NCBI GenBank assembly: GCA_902596925.1
Contig: CACJVT010000007.1
Span: 1 to 64,000, forward strand
Reading direction: 5' to 3'
DNA from: an uncultured Pelagibacteraceae bacterium
GTDB taxonomy: Bacteria > Pseudomonadota > Alphaproteobacteria > Pelagibacterales > Pelagibacteraceae
Length of the DNA stretch: 64,000 nucleotides
The notes beneath the pieces were generated by a model, which was not told the origin of the DNA, ran no database searches, and worked only from the letters and a program-made list of their open reading frames with translations. The stretch's first letter is position 1. The number at the start of each line of letters is the position of its first letter. A program made the position numbers and the translations under genes. Positions 1 through 9,507 of the stretch are shown piece by piece.

Positions 1-715
1 TACATGGTACTCCTCTAAGTTCCATTGCAGTTCTAGAACTTAAAACGTTGGAACATTTTTTGATCCAAGTATTAGATTTGTTCTTAAGCTGTTTTGCATT
101 GTAAATTCCATTCTTTTGGTAAAACTTCGTAAGTTGTCTACCAACGCCCCACACATCATTAATTTCAACTTTCTCTAAAATAGGATCTAAATTCTCAATA
201 CCAATTAAGCTTGTTACTCCTGATTGTTTTTTCTTTGCAATGTGATTTGCAACTTTACTTAAAGTTTTGGTTTTAGCGATACCAATACTAGTTGGAATAC
301 CAGTCCATTGTAAAACTGTCTCTCTAATTTCTCTTCCGACTTTTTCAACCTCTGAGTCTGGAAAATTGGATAAATCTATAAATGCTTCATCAATTGAATA
401 CACTTCTATTTCAGTATTAAACCTTTTCAAAGTTCTCATTACCCTTCTAGATAAATCTCCATACAAAGAGTAATTTGATGAAAAAACTTCAACTTTATTT
501 TTAACAATAATATCTTTTGTCTTAAAATAAGGTTCACCCATTTTGATCCCTAATGCTTTTGCTTCATTGGATCTAGAAATGATACAACCATCATTATTGG
601 ATAAAACAACCACAGGTTTTTTTCTTATTTTTGGATTAAATAATCTTTCACATGAAACATAGAAAGAATTACAATCAACTAAGCCTATTTTTTTAGTACG
701 TAGAATGGATGACAT
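1..715 (-). CDS. umuC: DNA polymerase V catalytic subunit UmuC (Y-family), 3' end outside window
   Basis: Error-prone translesion DNA polymerase subunit. Only the N-terminal 238 or so residues are in the window; the frame stays open to base 1. Translating the minus strand from the ATG at 713-715 gives the Y-family start GLVDCNSFYVSCE, with the first metal-binding Asp at about residue 14 and a steric-gate Tyr at 19. The second catalytic motif, YSIDEAFIDL, has its Asp-Glu pair at about 109-110. A helix-hairpin-like GVGRQL segment lies further on, near the little-finger side. It overlaps the end of umuD by 23 bp, so the two are co-translated as in other umuDC operons. Identification is firm; whether the missing end is intact cannot be seen. 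Confidence 0.93.
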   Translation of the reverse strand, partial: MSSILRTKKIGLVDCNSFYVSCERLFNPKIRKKPVVVLSNNDGCIISRSNEAKALGIKMGEPYFKTKDIIVKNKVEVFSSNYSLYGDLSRRVMRTLKRFNTEIEVYSIDEAFIDLSNFPDSEVEKVGREIRETVLQWTGIPTSIGIAKTKTLSKVANHIAKKKQSGVTSLIGIENLDPILEKVEINDVWGVGRQLTKFYQKNGIYNAKQLKNKSNTWIKKCSNVLSSRTAMELRGVPC

Positions 716-1118
716 AAGTCACAACCCCCCAAATAAAAACATCTTCTTCTTCATTAATTAAAATTCTATTAGAAAAATCTTTAGACCCAGAGGATAGAAA
801 TTTTTTATCTCTTTCTTGAACTAAAGTTTTAACTACAAGCTCATCATGAACATTTGCAATAACCGTTGAAAAATTTTTTGGTTTTAAACTTTTATCGACA
901 ACTAATAAGTCTCCATCATTAATCCCAACATCGACCATGGATTTACCCTGAACTCTGATAATAAAAGTAGCCGGAACATTTTTGATTAAATGCATGTTCA
1001 GATCGATATCTTCTTCGATATAATCAGTGGCAGGTGATGGGAAACCAGCACCAGCTTTATGTAGATAATAGGGAATAGTTAGTTTCATGTTCTTGTTTTG
1101 TTCTAATTTATAGCCCAT
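693..1118 (-). CDS. umuD: UmuD, self-cleaving subunit of DNA polymerase V (S24 peptidase family)
   Basis: Accessory subunit that is cut in a RecA-stimulated reaction to UmuD' and then binds UmuC. With the ATG at 1118 the protein is 141 aa. Its key positions fall on the numbers known for E. coli UmuD: cleavage site Ala24-Gly25 (Cys-Gly in E. coli) followed by FPSPA, nucleophile Ser60 in GKSM, and general-base Lys97 in VVKTL. This supports the 1118 start over an internal ATG at 1088, although a TATAAA-like -10 sequence overlaps the start codon and would favour the internal one. There is no DNA-binding domain, so it is UmuD and not LexA. It precedes umuC with an overlap. Confidence 0.93.
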   Translation of the reverse strand: MGYKLEQNKNMKLTIPYYLHKAGAGFPSPATDYIEEDIDLNMHLIKNVPATFIIRVQGKSMVDVGINDGDLLVVDKSLKPKNFSTVIANVHDELVVKTLVQERDKKFLSSGSKDFSNRILINEEEDVFIWGVVTYVIHSTY

Positions 1119-1159
1119 TTATACAATGCACGCAAGAGGTTGTATTTTGAGTCCGTAAT

Positions 1160-1194
1160 TGAATCAAAAGTGAATCAAAACGTGAACATCAAAA
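1160..1194 (-). promoter_or_regulatory. Three direct repeats upstream of umuD, overlapping an SOS-box-like site
   Basis: On the plus strand TGAATCAAAA occurs at 1160-1169 and again at 1171-1180, and a related TGAACATCAAAA at 1183-1194. Read on the minus strand toward umuD, 1187-1173 is GTTC-ACGTTTT-GATT. This is close to the GTTC-N7-GTTC LexA operator known from alphaproteobacteria and resembles the site in front of recA in this window (11 of 15 bases alike). It lies about 55-75 bp upstream of the umuD start. An operator role is inferred. Confidence 0.45.
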
Positions 1195-1272
1195 CTATAT
1201 TTTGTATGCTTGTGGATAACTTCAACCAAGGATAGTTTTAAATTCTAATTTAATTATAAAAGGAGAAAAATA

Positions 1273-1623
1273 ATGAGTTCAATTGAAGTCAAAACTTTTG
1301 ACAATCCAGACGAAAGTAACACGAATTTTAAAAATGCTAAAATAGATATTGTGAAAGTAGGAGATCAAAGAGTTATGAGATTAGTTTTACAACCAGGTTG
1401 GAAATGGTCACAAGACATTAAGCCAACAGTTGGCACAGATAGCTGTAAAGCAAAACATCTAGGTGTAATTGTTTCAGGAGCAGTTTGCGCAAAACATGAT
1501 GATGGAACTGAATTAACTTATAAGGCTGGTGATGCATATTCAATAGAACCAGGTCATGATGGTTGGGTAGTAGGTGACAAACCTGCAGTAGTTTATGAGT
1601 TTCATGGAAAATGGGGAGAATAG
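1273..1623 (+). CDS. Small single-domain cupin protein
   Basis: A 116-aa single-domain cupin of unknown substrate. The beta-barrel shows HLGVIVSG at about residues 62-69, then AGDAYSIEPGHDGWVVGD with His95 in the second cupin motif and a closing YEFHG. A strong Shine-Dalgarno, AGGAGA, sits just upstream of the ATG. It is the first gene of a plus-strand run with the GFA-like protein, the P-loop kinase and the TolC-like channel, and it overlaps the next frame's ATG by 13 bp. Only part of the usual metal-ligand set is visible, so it could be a sensor or binding protein rather than an enzyme. Confidence 0.75.
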   Translation: MSSIEVKTFDNPDESNTNFKNAKIDIVKVGDQRVMRLVLQPGWKWSQDIKPTVGTDSCKAKHLGVIVSGAVCAKHDDGTELTYKAGDAYSIEPGHDGWVVGDKPAVVYEFHGKWGE

Positions 1624-1985
1624 TGAAAAAACTATCGTGTCATTGTGGTGCTATAGAAGCTGAAATAAATTTAGAAGGAGACTTAGCCAAAGTAATAAAA
1701 TGCAATTGTTCTATTTGTAAAAGAAAAGGAGCAATTATGTCTATGGTAAAAAATGAAGATTTTAAAATTGTTAAAGGTGAAGAAAAATTAAAACTTTATC
1801 AATTTCATTCAAAAGTTGCCAAACATTACTTTTGCTCAGATTGTGGAATTTATACCCATCACAACCCAAGAATAAATCCAGCGATGACAGGATTTAATGT
1901 CGGGTGTATTGATGAAATAAATACTTTTGATATCAAAGATGTTCCAGTAAATGATGGTCAAAATCATCCTTTAGATAAAAAATAA
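1611..1985 (+). CDS. GFA/CENP-V-type zinc-binding protein
   Basis: Mss4-like fold of the GFA family (glutathione-dependent formaldehyde-activating enzyme and relatives). The cysteine pattern is complete: C10-H-C12 in SCHCGAIE, C31-x-C33-x2-C36 in KCNCSICKRKG, and C75-x2-C78 in FCSDCG, the set that binds two zinc ions in the family. The ATG at 1611 overlaps the cupin gene. An in-frame GTG at 1623 has a better-placed GGGGAGA and may be the true start, leaving 120 aa. Family members often have no proven formaldehyde role. Formaldehyde is nevertheless a plausible product of the methylamine pathway further along this window. Confidence 0.8.
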   Translation: MGRIVKKLSCHCGAIEAEINLEGDLAKVIKCNCSICKRKGAIMSMVKNEDFKIVKGEEKLKLYQFHSKVAKHYFCSDCGIYTHHNPRINPAMTGFNVGCIDEINTFDIKDVPVNDGQNHPLDKK

Positions 1986-1990
1986 TTTTC

Positions 1991-2914
1991 ATGCAACAAT
2001 TTAGTTTATGCTTTGGTAGGGTAAAAAAAGACTGTTTAAAGTTCATTAAATCTCAAGAGACAAAAGCTGATAAATTCAAAAATAAAGAAAGGATGATTAA
2101 ATCTTTCTTAATTCCTCTATGTTTTTGGATCAGTGAAAAAGCTGATAAAAAAAAACCGTATTTTGTAGGATTAGCAGGAGGACAAGGAACTGGTAAAACC
2201 ACAATTAGTTCTTTAATCAGAATTATATTAACAAAATACTTTAAATTAAATGTTTTTAGAATTTCAATAGATGACTTCTATAAAACAAGAAAAGAGAGAA
2301 TAAATTTATCAAAAAGAGTTCATCCTATGCTTTTAACTAGAGGCGTGCCCGGAACACATGACATTAATATGATGTTAAATTTTTTTAAAAAGTCAAAAAG
2401 TAAAAAATTCAATAGATTAAAATTACCAACATTTAATAAAGCTATCGATGACAGGTATAATAAAAAGAAATGGTACGATTTAAAAAAGAGACCAGATGTT
2501 ATCATTTTTGAAGGATGGTGTGTTGGAGCAAAATCAGAAAAAAATAATACTTTAAAGAAAACAATTAATTCATTGGAAAAAGCAAAAGATCAAAAACAGA
2601 TTTGGAGAAAATATGTTAACAATCAATTAAAATCAAAATATAAAAACTTATATTCACAATTAAATTGTTTGGTTTATCTAAAAGCAAAAAATTTTAACTT
2701 GTTACAAAAATGGAGATTAAAACAAGAGAGGAAACTTTGGGTTCAAAGCAAAGTAAAATCAAAAATAATGAGTAGAGGCGATGTATTAAATTTTATGCAA
2801 ACTTATCAAAGAATTACTCAAAACATGTTTAGAAATATGCCCAAATATGCATCAGTTATATTCAATTTAAATAGTAACCATCAAATTAAATCTGCTGTAT
2901 ATAAAAAGAAATGA
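1991..2914 (+). CDS. P-loop kinase related to D-glycerate 3-kinase (GLYK/YggC type)
   Basis: 307 aa. A Walker A motif, GGQGTGKTT, lies at about residues 63-71. It is followed by SIDDFY at about 92-97, and the family-typical VHPMLLTRGVPGTHD at about 110-124. In GLYK-type kinases this block precedes the substrate pocket that phosphorylates D-glycerate. The middle has LPTFNKAIDDR and a Walker-B-like VIIFEGWCVG, as in plant and yeast glycerate kinases. Its ATG follows the GFA gene by 5 bp and its stop overlaps the ATG of the TolC-like gene by 4 bp. Glycerate as substrate is inferred from family resemblance; pantothenate- and uridine-kinase-like relatives share the P-loop fold. Confidence 0.72.
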   Translation: MQQFSLCFGRVKKDCLKFIKSQETKADKFKNKERMIKSFLIPLCFWISEKADKKKPYFVGLAGGQGTGKTTISSLIRIILTKYFKLNVFRISIDDFYKTRKERINLSKRVHPMLLTRGVPGTHDINMMLNFFKKSKSKKFNRLKLPTFNKAIDDRYNKKKWYDLKKRPDVIIFEGWCVGAKSEKNNTLKKTINSLEKAKDQKQIWRKYVNNQLKSKYKNLYSQLNCLVYLKAKNFNLLQKWRLKQERKLWVQSKVKSKIMSRGDVLNFMQTYQRITQNMFRNMPKYASVIFNLNSNHQIKSAVYKKK

Positions 2915-4206
2915 TTAGGATTTTATTTATAATTACAAGTTTTATATTTTTGTTAAATAATGCAAATGCTGAAACTTTTTCTGCAGCGTTAAAAAAAGCT
3001 TATAATGATAACAATGAATTAAATGCGGAAAGAGAAAGCCTAAACATTTCTGAACAAGAGCTTAAAATTTCGATGAGCTCATATCTTCCCTCTGTAACTT
3101 TAAGTGGAAGTAAAAGCTCAGAGGACACCAATAAATTAACCAATCAGAATGGAACAGATGCAACGATTTCAGATATAGACCCAACTGTGCAATCATTGAC
3201 AATTACCCAAACATTAATAGATTTTGGAAGAGGTGCTGAGTTAAGTAAAAGTAAAATTGGCATTGAATTAGCTAAAGCAAAGCTTTTAAAAAAAGAGCAA
3301 GAAATTCTATATAAATCAATTGAAGCTTATACGGGGTTAATTTCAGCAAACGAAAAACTTAAGATTAATAAATCCAATGTTAACCTATTAGATCGACAGG
3401 TCGAAACAGATAGAATTAGGCTTGAGCGAGGTAATATATCTTTATCGGATGTTGCTCAATCAGAGTCCTCTTTAGCTGGAGCACAAGCAAAATTAATCCA
3501 AGCTGAAAACGATTTTTTAACCAGTAAGCTAAATTATGAAAATGTGATTGGCACTATTAATGATACAGAGGCACTCGACAAATCATCTATCGTAATAGTT
3601 AATTTACCCAATGAATTAAACTCTGCAATAGAGATATCAAAAAAAGGTAATCCAGATTTAATTATAGCTCAACTTGAATATGAACAATCAAAAAAAGATA
3701 CAACAAGTGCAAGATCTGATTTAGCTCCAACAGCAACCTTATCTTTTGATAGATCAAAAACAGATGATCTAAGTTCTACCTATGATGAGAAAGAGCAGGA
3801 TACTTTAAAAGCAACTGTCACATGGCCCTTTTTTTCAGGTGGAAAGAATTATGCAAATTTGAAAAAAAACAAAAGTCTGGAGACACAAAAAAATCTTCTT
3901 TTAAATAATATGATCAAAAAAAATCAAACGGATGTTGCTAGTGCCTGGTCAAATTATCAATCAAACAAAAGTTTACTTGATTCAGTAAGAGCTCAGGTGA
4001 ATGCTGCAGAAATCGCAAATGAGGGAATTGTAGCTGAATATAATAGTGGATCGGATAGAACCACTTTAGAAGTTATTCAGTCTAACTCTTTATTATTGAA
4101 TGCTCAGATTTCGTTGGCAGATTCAGAGAGAAACTATATTCTTTCGCAGTTTAATCTTTTAAAATCTATCGGATTGCTCAATAGCGAATATCTTAAATTG
4201 AGATAA
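2911..4206 (+). CDS. tolC: TolC-like outer membrane efflux/secretion channel
   Basis: 431 aa, close to the TolC/OEP family length. It begins with a cleavable signal peptide (hydrophobic residues 4-17, Ala-Asn-Ala before a likely cut after residue 20). Two OEP repeats follow: the first with the typical ITQTLIDFGRGAELSKSK, the second with VTWPFFSGGKNYANLKK, each followed by long amphipathic helices rich in Ala, Gln and Asn. This is the trimeric beta-barrel and alpha-tunnel channel used by type I secretion and RND or MFP pumps. No partner pump is encoded here, so the substrate is unknown. The ATG overlaps the stop of the kinase gene. Confidence 0.88.
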   Translation: MIRILFIITSFIFLLNNANAETFSAALKKAYNDNNELNAERESLNISEQELKISMSSYLPSVTLSGSKSSEDTNKLTNQNGTDATISDIDPTVQSLTITQTLIDFGRGAELSKSKIGIELAKAKLLKKEQEILYKSIEAYTGLISANEKLKINKSNVNLLDRQVETDRIRLERGNISLSDVAQSESSLAGAQAKLIQAENDFLTSKLNYENVIGTINDTEALDKSSIVIVNLPNELNSAIEISKKGNPDLIIAQLEYEQSKKDTTSARSDLAPTATLSFDRSKTDDLSSTYDEKEQDTLKATVTWPFFSGGKNYANLKKNKSLETQKNLLLNNMIKKNQTDVASAWSNYQSNKSLLDSVRAQVNAAEIANEGIVAEYNSGSDRTTLEVIQSNSLLLNAQISLADSERNYILSQFNLLKSIGLLNSEYLKLR

Positions 4207-4248
4207 AATTAGCTTTTTTAGGCTTAAATAAATAAATCTTGCTAATGA

Positions 4249-4263
4249 GAACAAAATGTGTAC
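4249..4263. promoter_or_regulatory. SOS-box-like operator upstream of recA
   Basis: GAAC-AAAATGT-GTAC lies 51 bp upstream of the recA ATG. The alphaproteobacterial LexA operator is GAAC-N7-GAAC (GTTC-N7-GTTC on the other strand), so this site has one mismatch in the second half. The spacer AAAATGT matches the AAAACGT spacer of the umuD-side site except at one base. Regulation by a LexA-type repressor is inferred; no lexA gene is in the window. Confidence 0.5.
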
Positions 4264-4313
4264 ATTTATAAGCATGATTCGAGTGACAAAAATATTAAAA
4301 AAAGAGGCAAAAA

Positions 4314-5462
4314 ATGACTAAAAATAACTTAAAAGTAGTTAAATCTACTAAAGATCAAGAATTGGATAATAAAGAGAAAAATAAAGCTTTAGACGCAGCA
4401 ATCAGCCAAATCACAGATAATTTTGGAAAAGGTTCTGTGATGAAGCTTGGTGAAAAAAGAGCAATGGATATCGAGTCGATATCAACAGGTTCTTTAAGTT
4501 TAGATTTAGCTTTAGGAATAGGCGGTTTACCTAAAGGAAGAATTATTGAAGTTTATGGACCAGAGTCTTCTGGAAAAACTACATTAGCATTACAAGTTGT
4601 TGCTGAAGCACAAAAAGCAGGTGGAATTTGTGCATTCGTTGATGCAGAGCATGCTTTAGATCCAGTCTATGCAAAAAAATTAGGTGTAAATACTGAGGAG
4701 CTTTTAATTTCACAACCAGACGCTGGTGAACAGGCTTTAGAAATAGCAGATACGCTAGTTAAATCAGGCTCTATTTCAGTTATCGTAATTGACTCAGTTG
4801 CAGCTTTAACTCCAAAAGCTGAAATTGAAGGAGAAATGGGAGATCATCATGTTGGTCTTCAGTCAAGATTAATGAGTCAAGCTTTAAGAAAATTAACTGG
4901 TTCAATTTCAAACACAAACACAATGATGATTTTCATTAACCAAATCAGAATGAAAATTGGAGTTATGTTTGGAAGTCCAGAAACAACATCAGGTGGTAAC
5001 GCACTTAAGTTCTACTCATCTGTAAGAATGGACATTAGAAGAATTGGTGCCATCAAAGACAAAGATGAAATTATTGGAAATACTACAAGAGTTAAAGTGG
5101 TTAAAAATAAAGTTGCGCCACCATTTAAAGTTGTCGAGTTTGATTTGATGTATGGAAGAGGTATTAGCAAAATGGGTGAGTTAGTCGACCTAGGTGCTAA
5201 AGCTGATATCATTGAAAAATCAGGAGCTTGGTATGCTTATAAAGGTGAGAAAATTGGACAAGGTAGAGAAAATGCAAAAACTTATCTTGCACAAAACCCT
5301 AAAGTTGCTGCAGAAATAGAAATGGCAATTAGAGAAAAAGCTGGTGTGATTTCAAAGAAAATTGAAGGAAATCCATTAAGTCCTGAAAAAATTGAAAAGG
5401 AGAAGAAAGTAGCTGAAAAAGAAGAGGCTGCAAAAGAAACTGCTCCTACAAAAAAGAACTAG
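4314..5462 (+). CDS. recA: RecA recombinase
   Basis: ATP-dependent strand-exchange protein, and the co-protease for LexA and UmuD. 382 aa. It has Walker [10 protein letters not shown] at about 82-90, a Walker B region [15 protein letters not shown], the L2 loop region [18 protein letters not shown], and a highly charged Lys/Glu-rich C-terminal tail after about residue 350. The N-terminus is about 20 residues longer than in E. coli. A Shine-Dalgarno-like GAGG precedes the ATG at a spacing of about 6-7 nt. It stands alone between an SOS-like operator and a strong terminator, so it is probably monocistronic. Confidence 0.98.
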   Translation: MTKNNLKVVKSTKDQELDNKEKNKALDAAISQITDNFGKGSVMKLGEKRAMDIESISTGSLSLDLALGIGGLPKGRIIEVYGPESSGKTTLALQVVAEAQKAGGICAFVDAEHALDPVYAKKLGVNTEELLISQPDAGEQALEIADTLVKSGSISVIVIDSVAALTPKAEIEGEMGDHHVGLQSRLMSQALRKLTGSISNTNTMMIFINQIRMKIGVMFGSPETTSGGNALKFYSSVRMDIRRIGAIKDKDEIIGNTTRVKVVKNKVAPPFKVVEFDLMYGRGISKMGELVDLGAKADIIEKSGAWYAYKGEKIGQGRENAKTYLAQNPKVAAEIEMAIREKAGVISKKIEGNPLSPEKIEKEKKVAEKEEAAKETAPTKKN

Positions 5463-5486
5463 AATTAAAGGTCATCTTTAAATTAT

Positions 5487-5511
5487 AAAGGCGCTTATTA
5501 TAAGCGCCTTT
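5487..5511 (+). terminator. Intrinsic terminator after recA
   Basis: Perfect 11-bp stem AAAGGCGCTTA / TAAGCGCCTTT with a TTA loop, 24 bp past the recA stop. The downstream T-run is poor (CCCCCTTAT), but the stem is G+C-rich against a very A+T-rich background. It separates recA from alaS. Confidence 0.85.
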
Positions 5512-5561
5512 CCCCCTTATCGTTATCTAGACATAGAACAAAAAAGCTGTATTTTAAAAAT

Positions 5562-8228
5562 ATGGCGGACAAATCATTAAATGAAATAAGAAGTACGTTT
5601 CTTAAATACTTCGAAAAAAATGATCATAAAATTGTTGAGTCTAGCAATTTAGTTCCAAATAATGATCCAACCTTAATGTTTGCCAATTCAGGAATGGTTC
5701 AGTTTAAAAATGTGTTTACTGGTTTAGAAAAAAGAGATTATCAAAGAGCTACTACCTCTCAAAAATGTGTTAGAGCAGGTGGTAAACATAATGATTTAGA
5801 AAATGTTGGTTACACTCCAAGACATCATACCTTCTTTGAAATGTTGGGAAACTTTTCTTTTGGAGATTATTTTAAAGAAAGAGGAATTGAACTTGCATGG
5901 AATTTAATCACCAAAGATTTTGGTTTAGATAAAAATAGGCTTTATGTAACTGTTTTTAATGAAGATGATGAGGCTTTTAATTTCTGGAAAAAAATAGCGG
6001 GTTTTGGTGATGACAGAATAATTAGAATTGCAACATCGGATAACTTCTGGTCAATGGGTGAAACTGGCCCTTGTGGCCCTTGCTCAGAAATATTTTATGA
6101 TCACGGTGATCACTTAAAAGGTGGACTGCCCGGAACCAAAGATCAAGATGGAGATCGTTTTATTGAAATTTGGAACTTAGTTTTTATGCAGTATGAGCAA
6201 GTCTCAAAAGAAAAAAGAATAGATTTGCCAAAACCATCTGTTGATACAGGGATGGGATTAGAGAGAATTGCAGCTCTTTTACAAGGCACACATGATAACT
6301 ATCAAACTGATCATTTTAAGAAATTAATTAGCTCAATATCTGATGCAACAAAAGTCAAACAAGAAGATAAAAATATATCAAGTTTTAGAGTAATTGCTGA
6401 TCACTTAAGAGCAAGCTCATTTCTTTTGGCTGAAGGAGTTTTACCTTCAAATGAAGGTCGTGGATATGTTTTAAGAAGAATTATGAGAAGAGGAATGAGG
6501 CATTCTCATTTGTTAGGATCTAAAGAGCCAATCTTTTATAAAATTTTTGACTCGTTAAAAAATGAAATGTCAGGAAATTATCCAGAGCTTGAAAGATCTC
6601 AATCTTTAATCCAAGAAACTTTAAGGATGGAGGAAGAAAAATTTTTAGTTTTACTAGATAGAGGTATCAAAATTTTAAATGATGAAATTTCAAAAATAGA
6701 CAAAGTTTTACCTGGGGATGTCGCTTTCAAATTATATGACACCTATGGTTTTCCATTAGATCTTACTGAAGACATTTTAAAGAATAAATCTTTAAAAGTT
6801 GATCATCAGAAATTCGATGAATTAATGAAAAAAAGCAAAGAGCTTGCTAAGAAGAATTGGAAAGGTTCTGGAGATAGTTCTGAGGAAGCCATTTGGTTTT
6901 CAATAAAAGATAAAACTGGTCCAACAGAATTTTTAGGTTACGAGTCTAATCAGTCTGAGGGTGTTGTGTTAAACCTAATTAAAGATAACAAAGAAACAAA
7001 ATCTTTATCTTCTGGTGAAGAGGGAATGATCATTACCAATCAAACCCCTTTTTATGGAGAGTCAGGAGGACAACTTGGAGACAAAGGTACAATTGTTTCT
7101 GGTAATTCTGTTTTTGAAGTAGAAGATACACAAAAAAAACTTGGAGACTTATTTGTTCATTACGGATCTTTGAAAACTGGAGAAATAAAAATCAATGATG
7201 TTGTGGAAATGAAAATTGATGTAGAGCGAAGAGATAATCTAAAAGCTTACCATTCTGCTACACACTTACTCCACGAGTCATTAAGAAGAACTCTAGGTAA
7301 ACATGTTATGCAAAAAGGATCATTAGTTGCTCCAGATAGATTAAGATTTGACTTTAGTCATATGAAACCAATTACTGATGAAGAGCTAGTAACTATTGAT
7401 AAGCTAGTTAATGAATATGTTTCAAATAGTTCTGAGGTAACAACAAGAATTATGACACCAAAGGCTGCAATCGAAAAAGGAGCGCTAGCTTTTTTTGGTG
7501 AAAAATATGGAGAAGAAGTCCGTGTTGTATCTATGGGAAAGGAAAAAGAAGCATACTTTTCAACAGAATTATGTGGAGGTACACATGTTAAAAATACCGG
7601 TGATATTGGAAAATTTAAAACTGTAAGCCAATCGTCTATCGCTGCGGGTGTTAGAAGAGTTGAAGCGTTAAGAGATAAACAACTTGAGGATTTTATTAAG
7701 AATAAAGAAAAATTATCAACTTTATCTACTCAAAAAGATGAAGAAACCATTAAAGATTTGTCATCGCAAATTATTAAACTTGGAGGCAAACCAAATGTTG
7801 ATAATAAAGATTTAAAAGAAATTATAAAAAATCTTTCACGACAACTTGAACAACTAAATGTCAGTTCAGTTCTTCAAGATAAAACTAAAAACATTATTAA
7901 AGATGATAAGATAAATAATATAAAAGTTAGATTTCAAAAAGTGCAAGATTTACCTCCTAAAGATTTAAGAAAATTAGTTGATAATGGTAAAAAAGAATTA
8001 GGTGATGGCATTGTGATTGTATTTGCAAGCAGTGAAGGTAAAGTTGGCTTGGCTGTTGGAATTACTGAAAAATTAGTTGATAAATATGATGCAGTAAAAT
8101 TTGCAAAATTAGGATCAGAGACAATTGGTGGAAAAGGCGGCGGTGGTAGAAAAGATTTTGCTCAAGCAGGAGGTCAAGATAAGAACAAAATTGATGAAGC
8201 TTTTGAAAAAATTAAGTCTTTAATTTAA
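5562..8228 (+). CDS. alaS: Alanyl-tRNA synthetase
   Basis: Charges tRNA-Ala. 888 aa, the usual length. The class II catalytic core is N-terminal ([15 protein letters not shown], then [18 protein letters not shown] as motif 2). The editing domain carries the zinc/editing residues HSATHLLH near residue 565 and CGGTH near residue 671. The C-terminal C-Ala domain ends with a glycine-rich [16 protein letters not shown] segment. The ATG at 5562 is the first in frame and gives the canonical N-terminus. The last 9 bp overlap the 3' end of the convergent icd gene. Confidence 0.98.
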   Translation: MADKSLNEIRSTFLKYFEKNDHKIVESSNLVPNNDPTLMFANSGMVQFKNVFTGLEKRDYQRATTSQKCVRAGGKHNDLENVGYTPRHHTFFEMLGNFSFGDYFKERGIELAWNLITKDFGLDKNRLYVTVFNEDDEAFNFWKKIAGFGDDRIIRIATSDNFWSMGETGPCGPCSEIFYDHGDHLKGGLPGTKDQDGDRFIEIWNLVFMQYEQVSKEKRIDLPKPSVDTGMGLERIAALLQGTHDNYQTDHFKKLISSISDATKVKQEDKNISSFRVIADHLRASSFLLAEGVLPSNEGRGYVLRRIMRRGMRHSHLLGSKEPIFYKIFDSLKNEMSGNYPELERSQSLIQETLRMEEEKFLVLLDRGIKILNDEISKIDKVLPGDVAFKLYDTYGFPLDLTEDILKNKSLKVDHQKFDELMKKSKELAKKNWKGSGDSSEEAIWFSIKDKTGPTEFLGYESNQSEGVVLNLIKDNKETKSLSSGEEGMIITNQTPFYGESGGQLGDKGTIVSGNSVFEVEDTQKKLGDLFVHYGSLKTGEIKINDVVEMKIDVERRDNLKAYHSATHLLHESLRRTLGKHVMQKGSLVAPDRLRFDFSHMKPITDEELVTIDKLVNEYVSNSSEVTTRIMTPKAAIEKGALAFFGEKYGEEVRVVSMGKEKEAYFSTELCGGTHVKNTGDIGKFKTVSQSSIAAGVRRVEALRDKQLEDFIKNKEKLSTLSTQKDEETIKDLSSQIIKLGGKPNVDNKDLKEIIKNLSRQLEQLNVSSVLQDKTKNIIKDDKINNIKVRFQKVQDLPPKDLRKLVDNGKKELGDGIVIVFASSEGKVGLAVGITEKLVDKYDAVKFAKLGSETIGGKGGGGRKDFAQAGGQDKNKIDEAFEKIKSLI

Positions 8229-9434
8229 TTTTTTTTTTAAATTATTATCAATTTCATCTAGAAATTGATTTGTAGTTAAGTACTTACTTGATGGCCCAAC
8301 TAATATCGCTAAATCTTTGGTCATAGAACCGCTTTCGACACAATCAATACAAACTTGCTCAATGGTAGTAGCAAATTTTATAAGATCATCATTTCCGTCT
8401 AATTTACCTCGGTGAGCTAAACCTCTCGTCCAGGCAAAAATTGAGGCGATAGGATTAGTTGAAGTTTCTTTTCCTTGCTGATGCATTCTATAATGTCTTG
8501 TAACTGTTCCATGAGCTGCCTCAGCCTCCATAATTTTTCCATCAGGAGTTAAGAGTGTACTTGTCATTAAACCTAAAGAGCCATAACCCTGTGCCATTGT
8601 ATCAGACTGAACATCACCATCGTAGTTTTTACAAGCCCAAATATATTTTCCACTCCATTTCATTGCACATGCAACCATGTCGTCAATTAGTCTATGTTCA
8701 TAAGTAATTTTTTCCTTATCAAATTTTGCTTTAAATTCTTTATTAAACACATCTTCAAATATATCTTTAAAACGTCCATCGTACTTCTTAAGGATTGTAT
8801 TTTTTGTTGAAAGATAGACTGGCCACTTTTTTATAAGACCGTAGCTAAAGCAAGATCTAGCAAAGTCTTCGATGGATTTATCTAAGTTATACATAGAAAG
8901 GGCTACTCCTGGTCCAGTAAAATTAAATACTTCGTATTTAATTTCATCTTTACCGTCTTCTGATGTCCACTTAACTTCCATCTTTCCTTTACCTGGAACT
9001 TTAAAATCAGTTGCTCTGTATTGATCGCCAAAAGCATGTCTGCCAATTACCACTGGATCTGACCATGAAGGTACTAATTTTGGAATATTAGAGCAAATTA
9101 TGGGCTCTCTAAAAACAGTTCCACCAATAATATTTCTTATTGTTCCATTTGGTGATCTCCACATTTTTTTTAAATTAAATTCCTCAACTCGTGATTCATC
9201 AGGAGTAATGGTTGCACACTTAATACCTACGCCAATTTTCTTAATTGCATTAGCAGAGTCTATTGTGATCTGGTCATCAGTATCATCTCTGCTTTTCATG
9301 CCTAAATCGTAATATTCAATACCGATATCAAGATAAGGAAGGATTAATTTTTTTTTAATAAATTCCCAGATTATTCTGGTCATTTCATCACCATCTAACT
9401 CTACAATGGGGTTTTTTACAGTAATTTTGCTCAC
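8220..9434 (-). CDS. icd: NADP-dependent isocitrate dehydrogenase
   Basis: TCA-cycle oxidation of isocitrate to 2-oxoglutarate. 404 aa, which is the length of the homodimeric eukaryote-like (subfamily II) enzymes common in alphaproteobacteria. The substrate-binding [18 protein letters not shown] is present. So are the metal-binding Asp residues in YDGDVQSD and the NAD(P)-side [11 protein letters not shown] followed by [13 protein letters not shown]. It is transcribed alone on the minus strand, converging on alaS with a 9-bp overlap and diverging from psd. Confidence 0.96.
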   Translation of the reverse strand: MSKITVKNPIVELDGDEMTRIIWEFIKKKLILPYLDIGIEYYDLGMKSRDDTDDQITIDSANAIKKIGVGIKCATITPDESRVEEFNLKKMWRSPNGTIRNIIGGTVFREPIICSNIPKLVPSWSDPVVIGRHAFGDQYRATDFKVPGKGKMEVKWTSEDGKDEIKYEVFNFTGPGVALSMYNLDKSIEDFARSCFSYGLIKKWPVYLSTKNTILKKYDGRFKDIFEDVFNKEFKAKFDKEKITYEHRLIDDMVACAMKWSGKYIWACKNYDGDVQSDTMAQGYGSLGLMTSTLLTPDGKIMEAEAAHGTVTRHYRMHQQGKETSTNPIASIFAWTRGLAHRGKLDGNDDLIKFATTIEQVCIDCVESGSMTKDLAILVGPSSKYLTTNQFLDEIDNNLKKKLN

Positions 9435-9507
9435 TTTATTTATATCTTAATAATTGAATTTCGTAATTTTATATACATATTAATGAAAAATTATCAAATA
9501 GAAGAAC

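Noticed and set aside
693..1118. LexA rather than UmuD
   Set aside because: There is no helix-turn-helix domain; length, the Ala24-Gly25 cut site, Ser60 and Lys97 match UmuD and umuC overlaps it.
4207..4248. Hairpin ATTAGC ... GCTAAT as a terminator after the TolC-like gene
   Set aside because: Arms of 6 bp are separated by a long A/T loop with no T-run after them.
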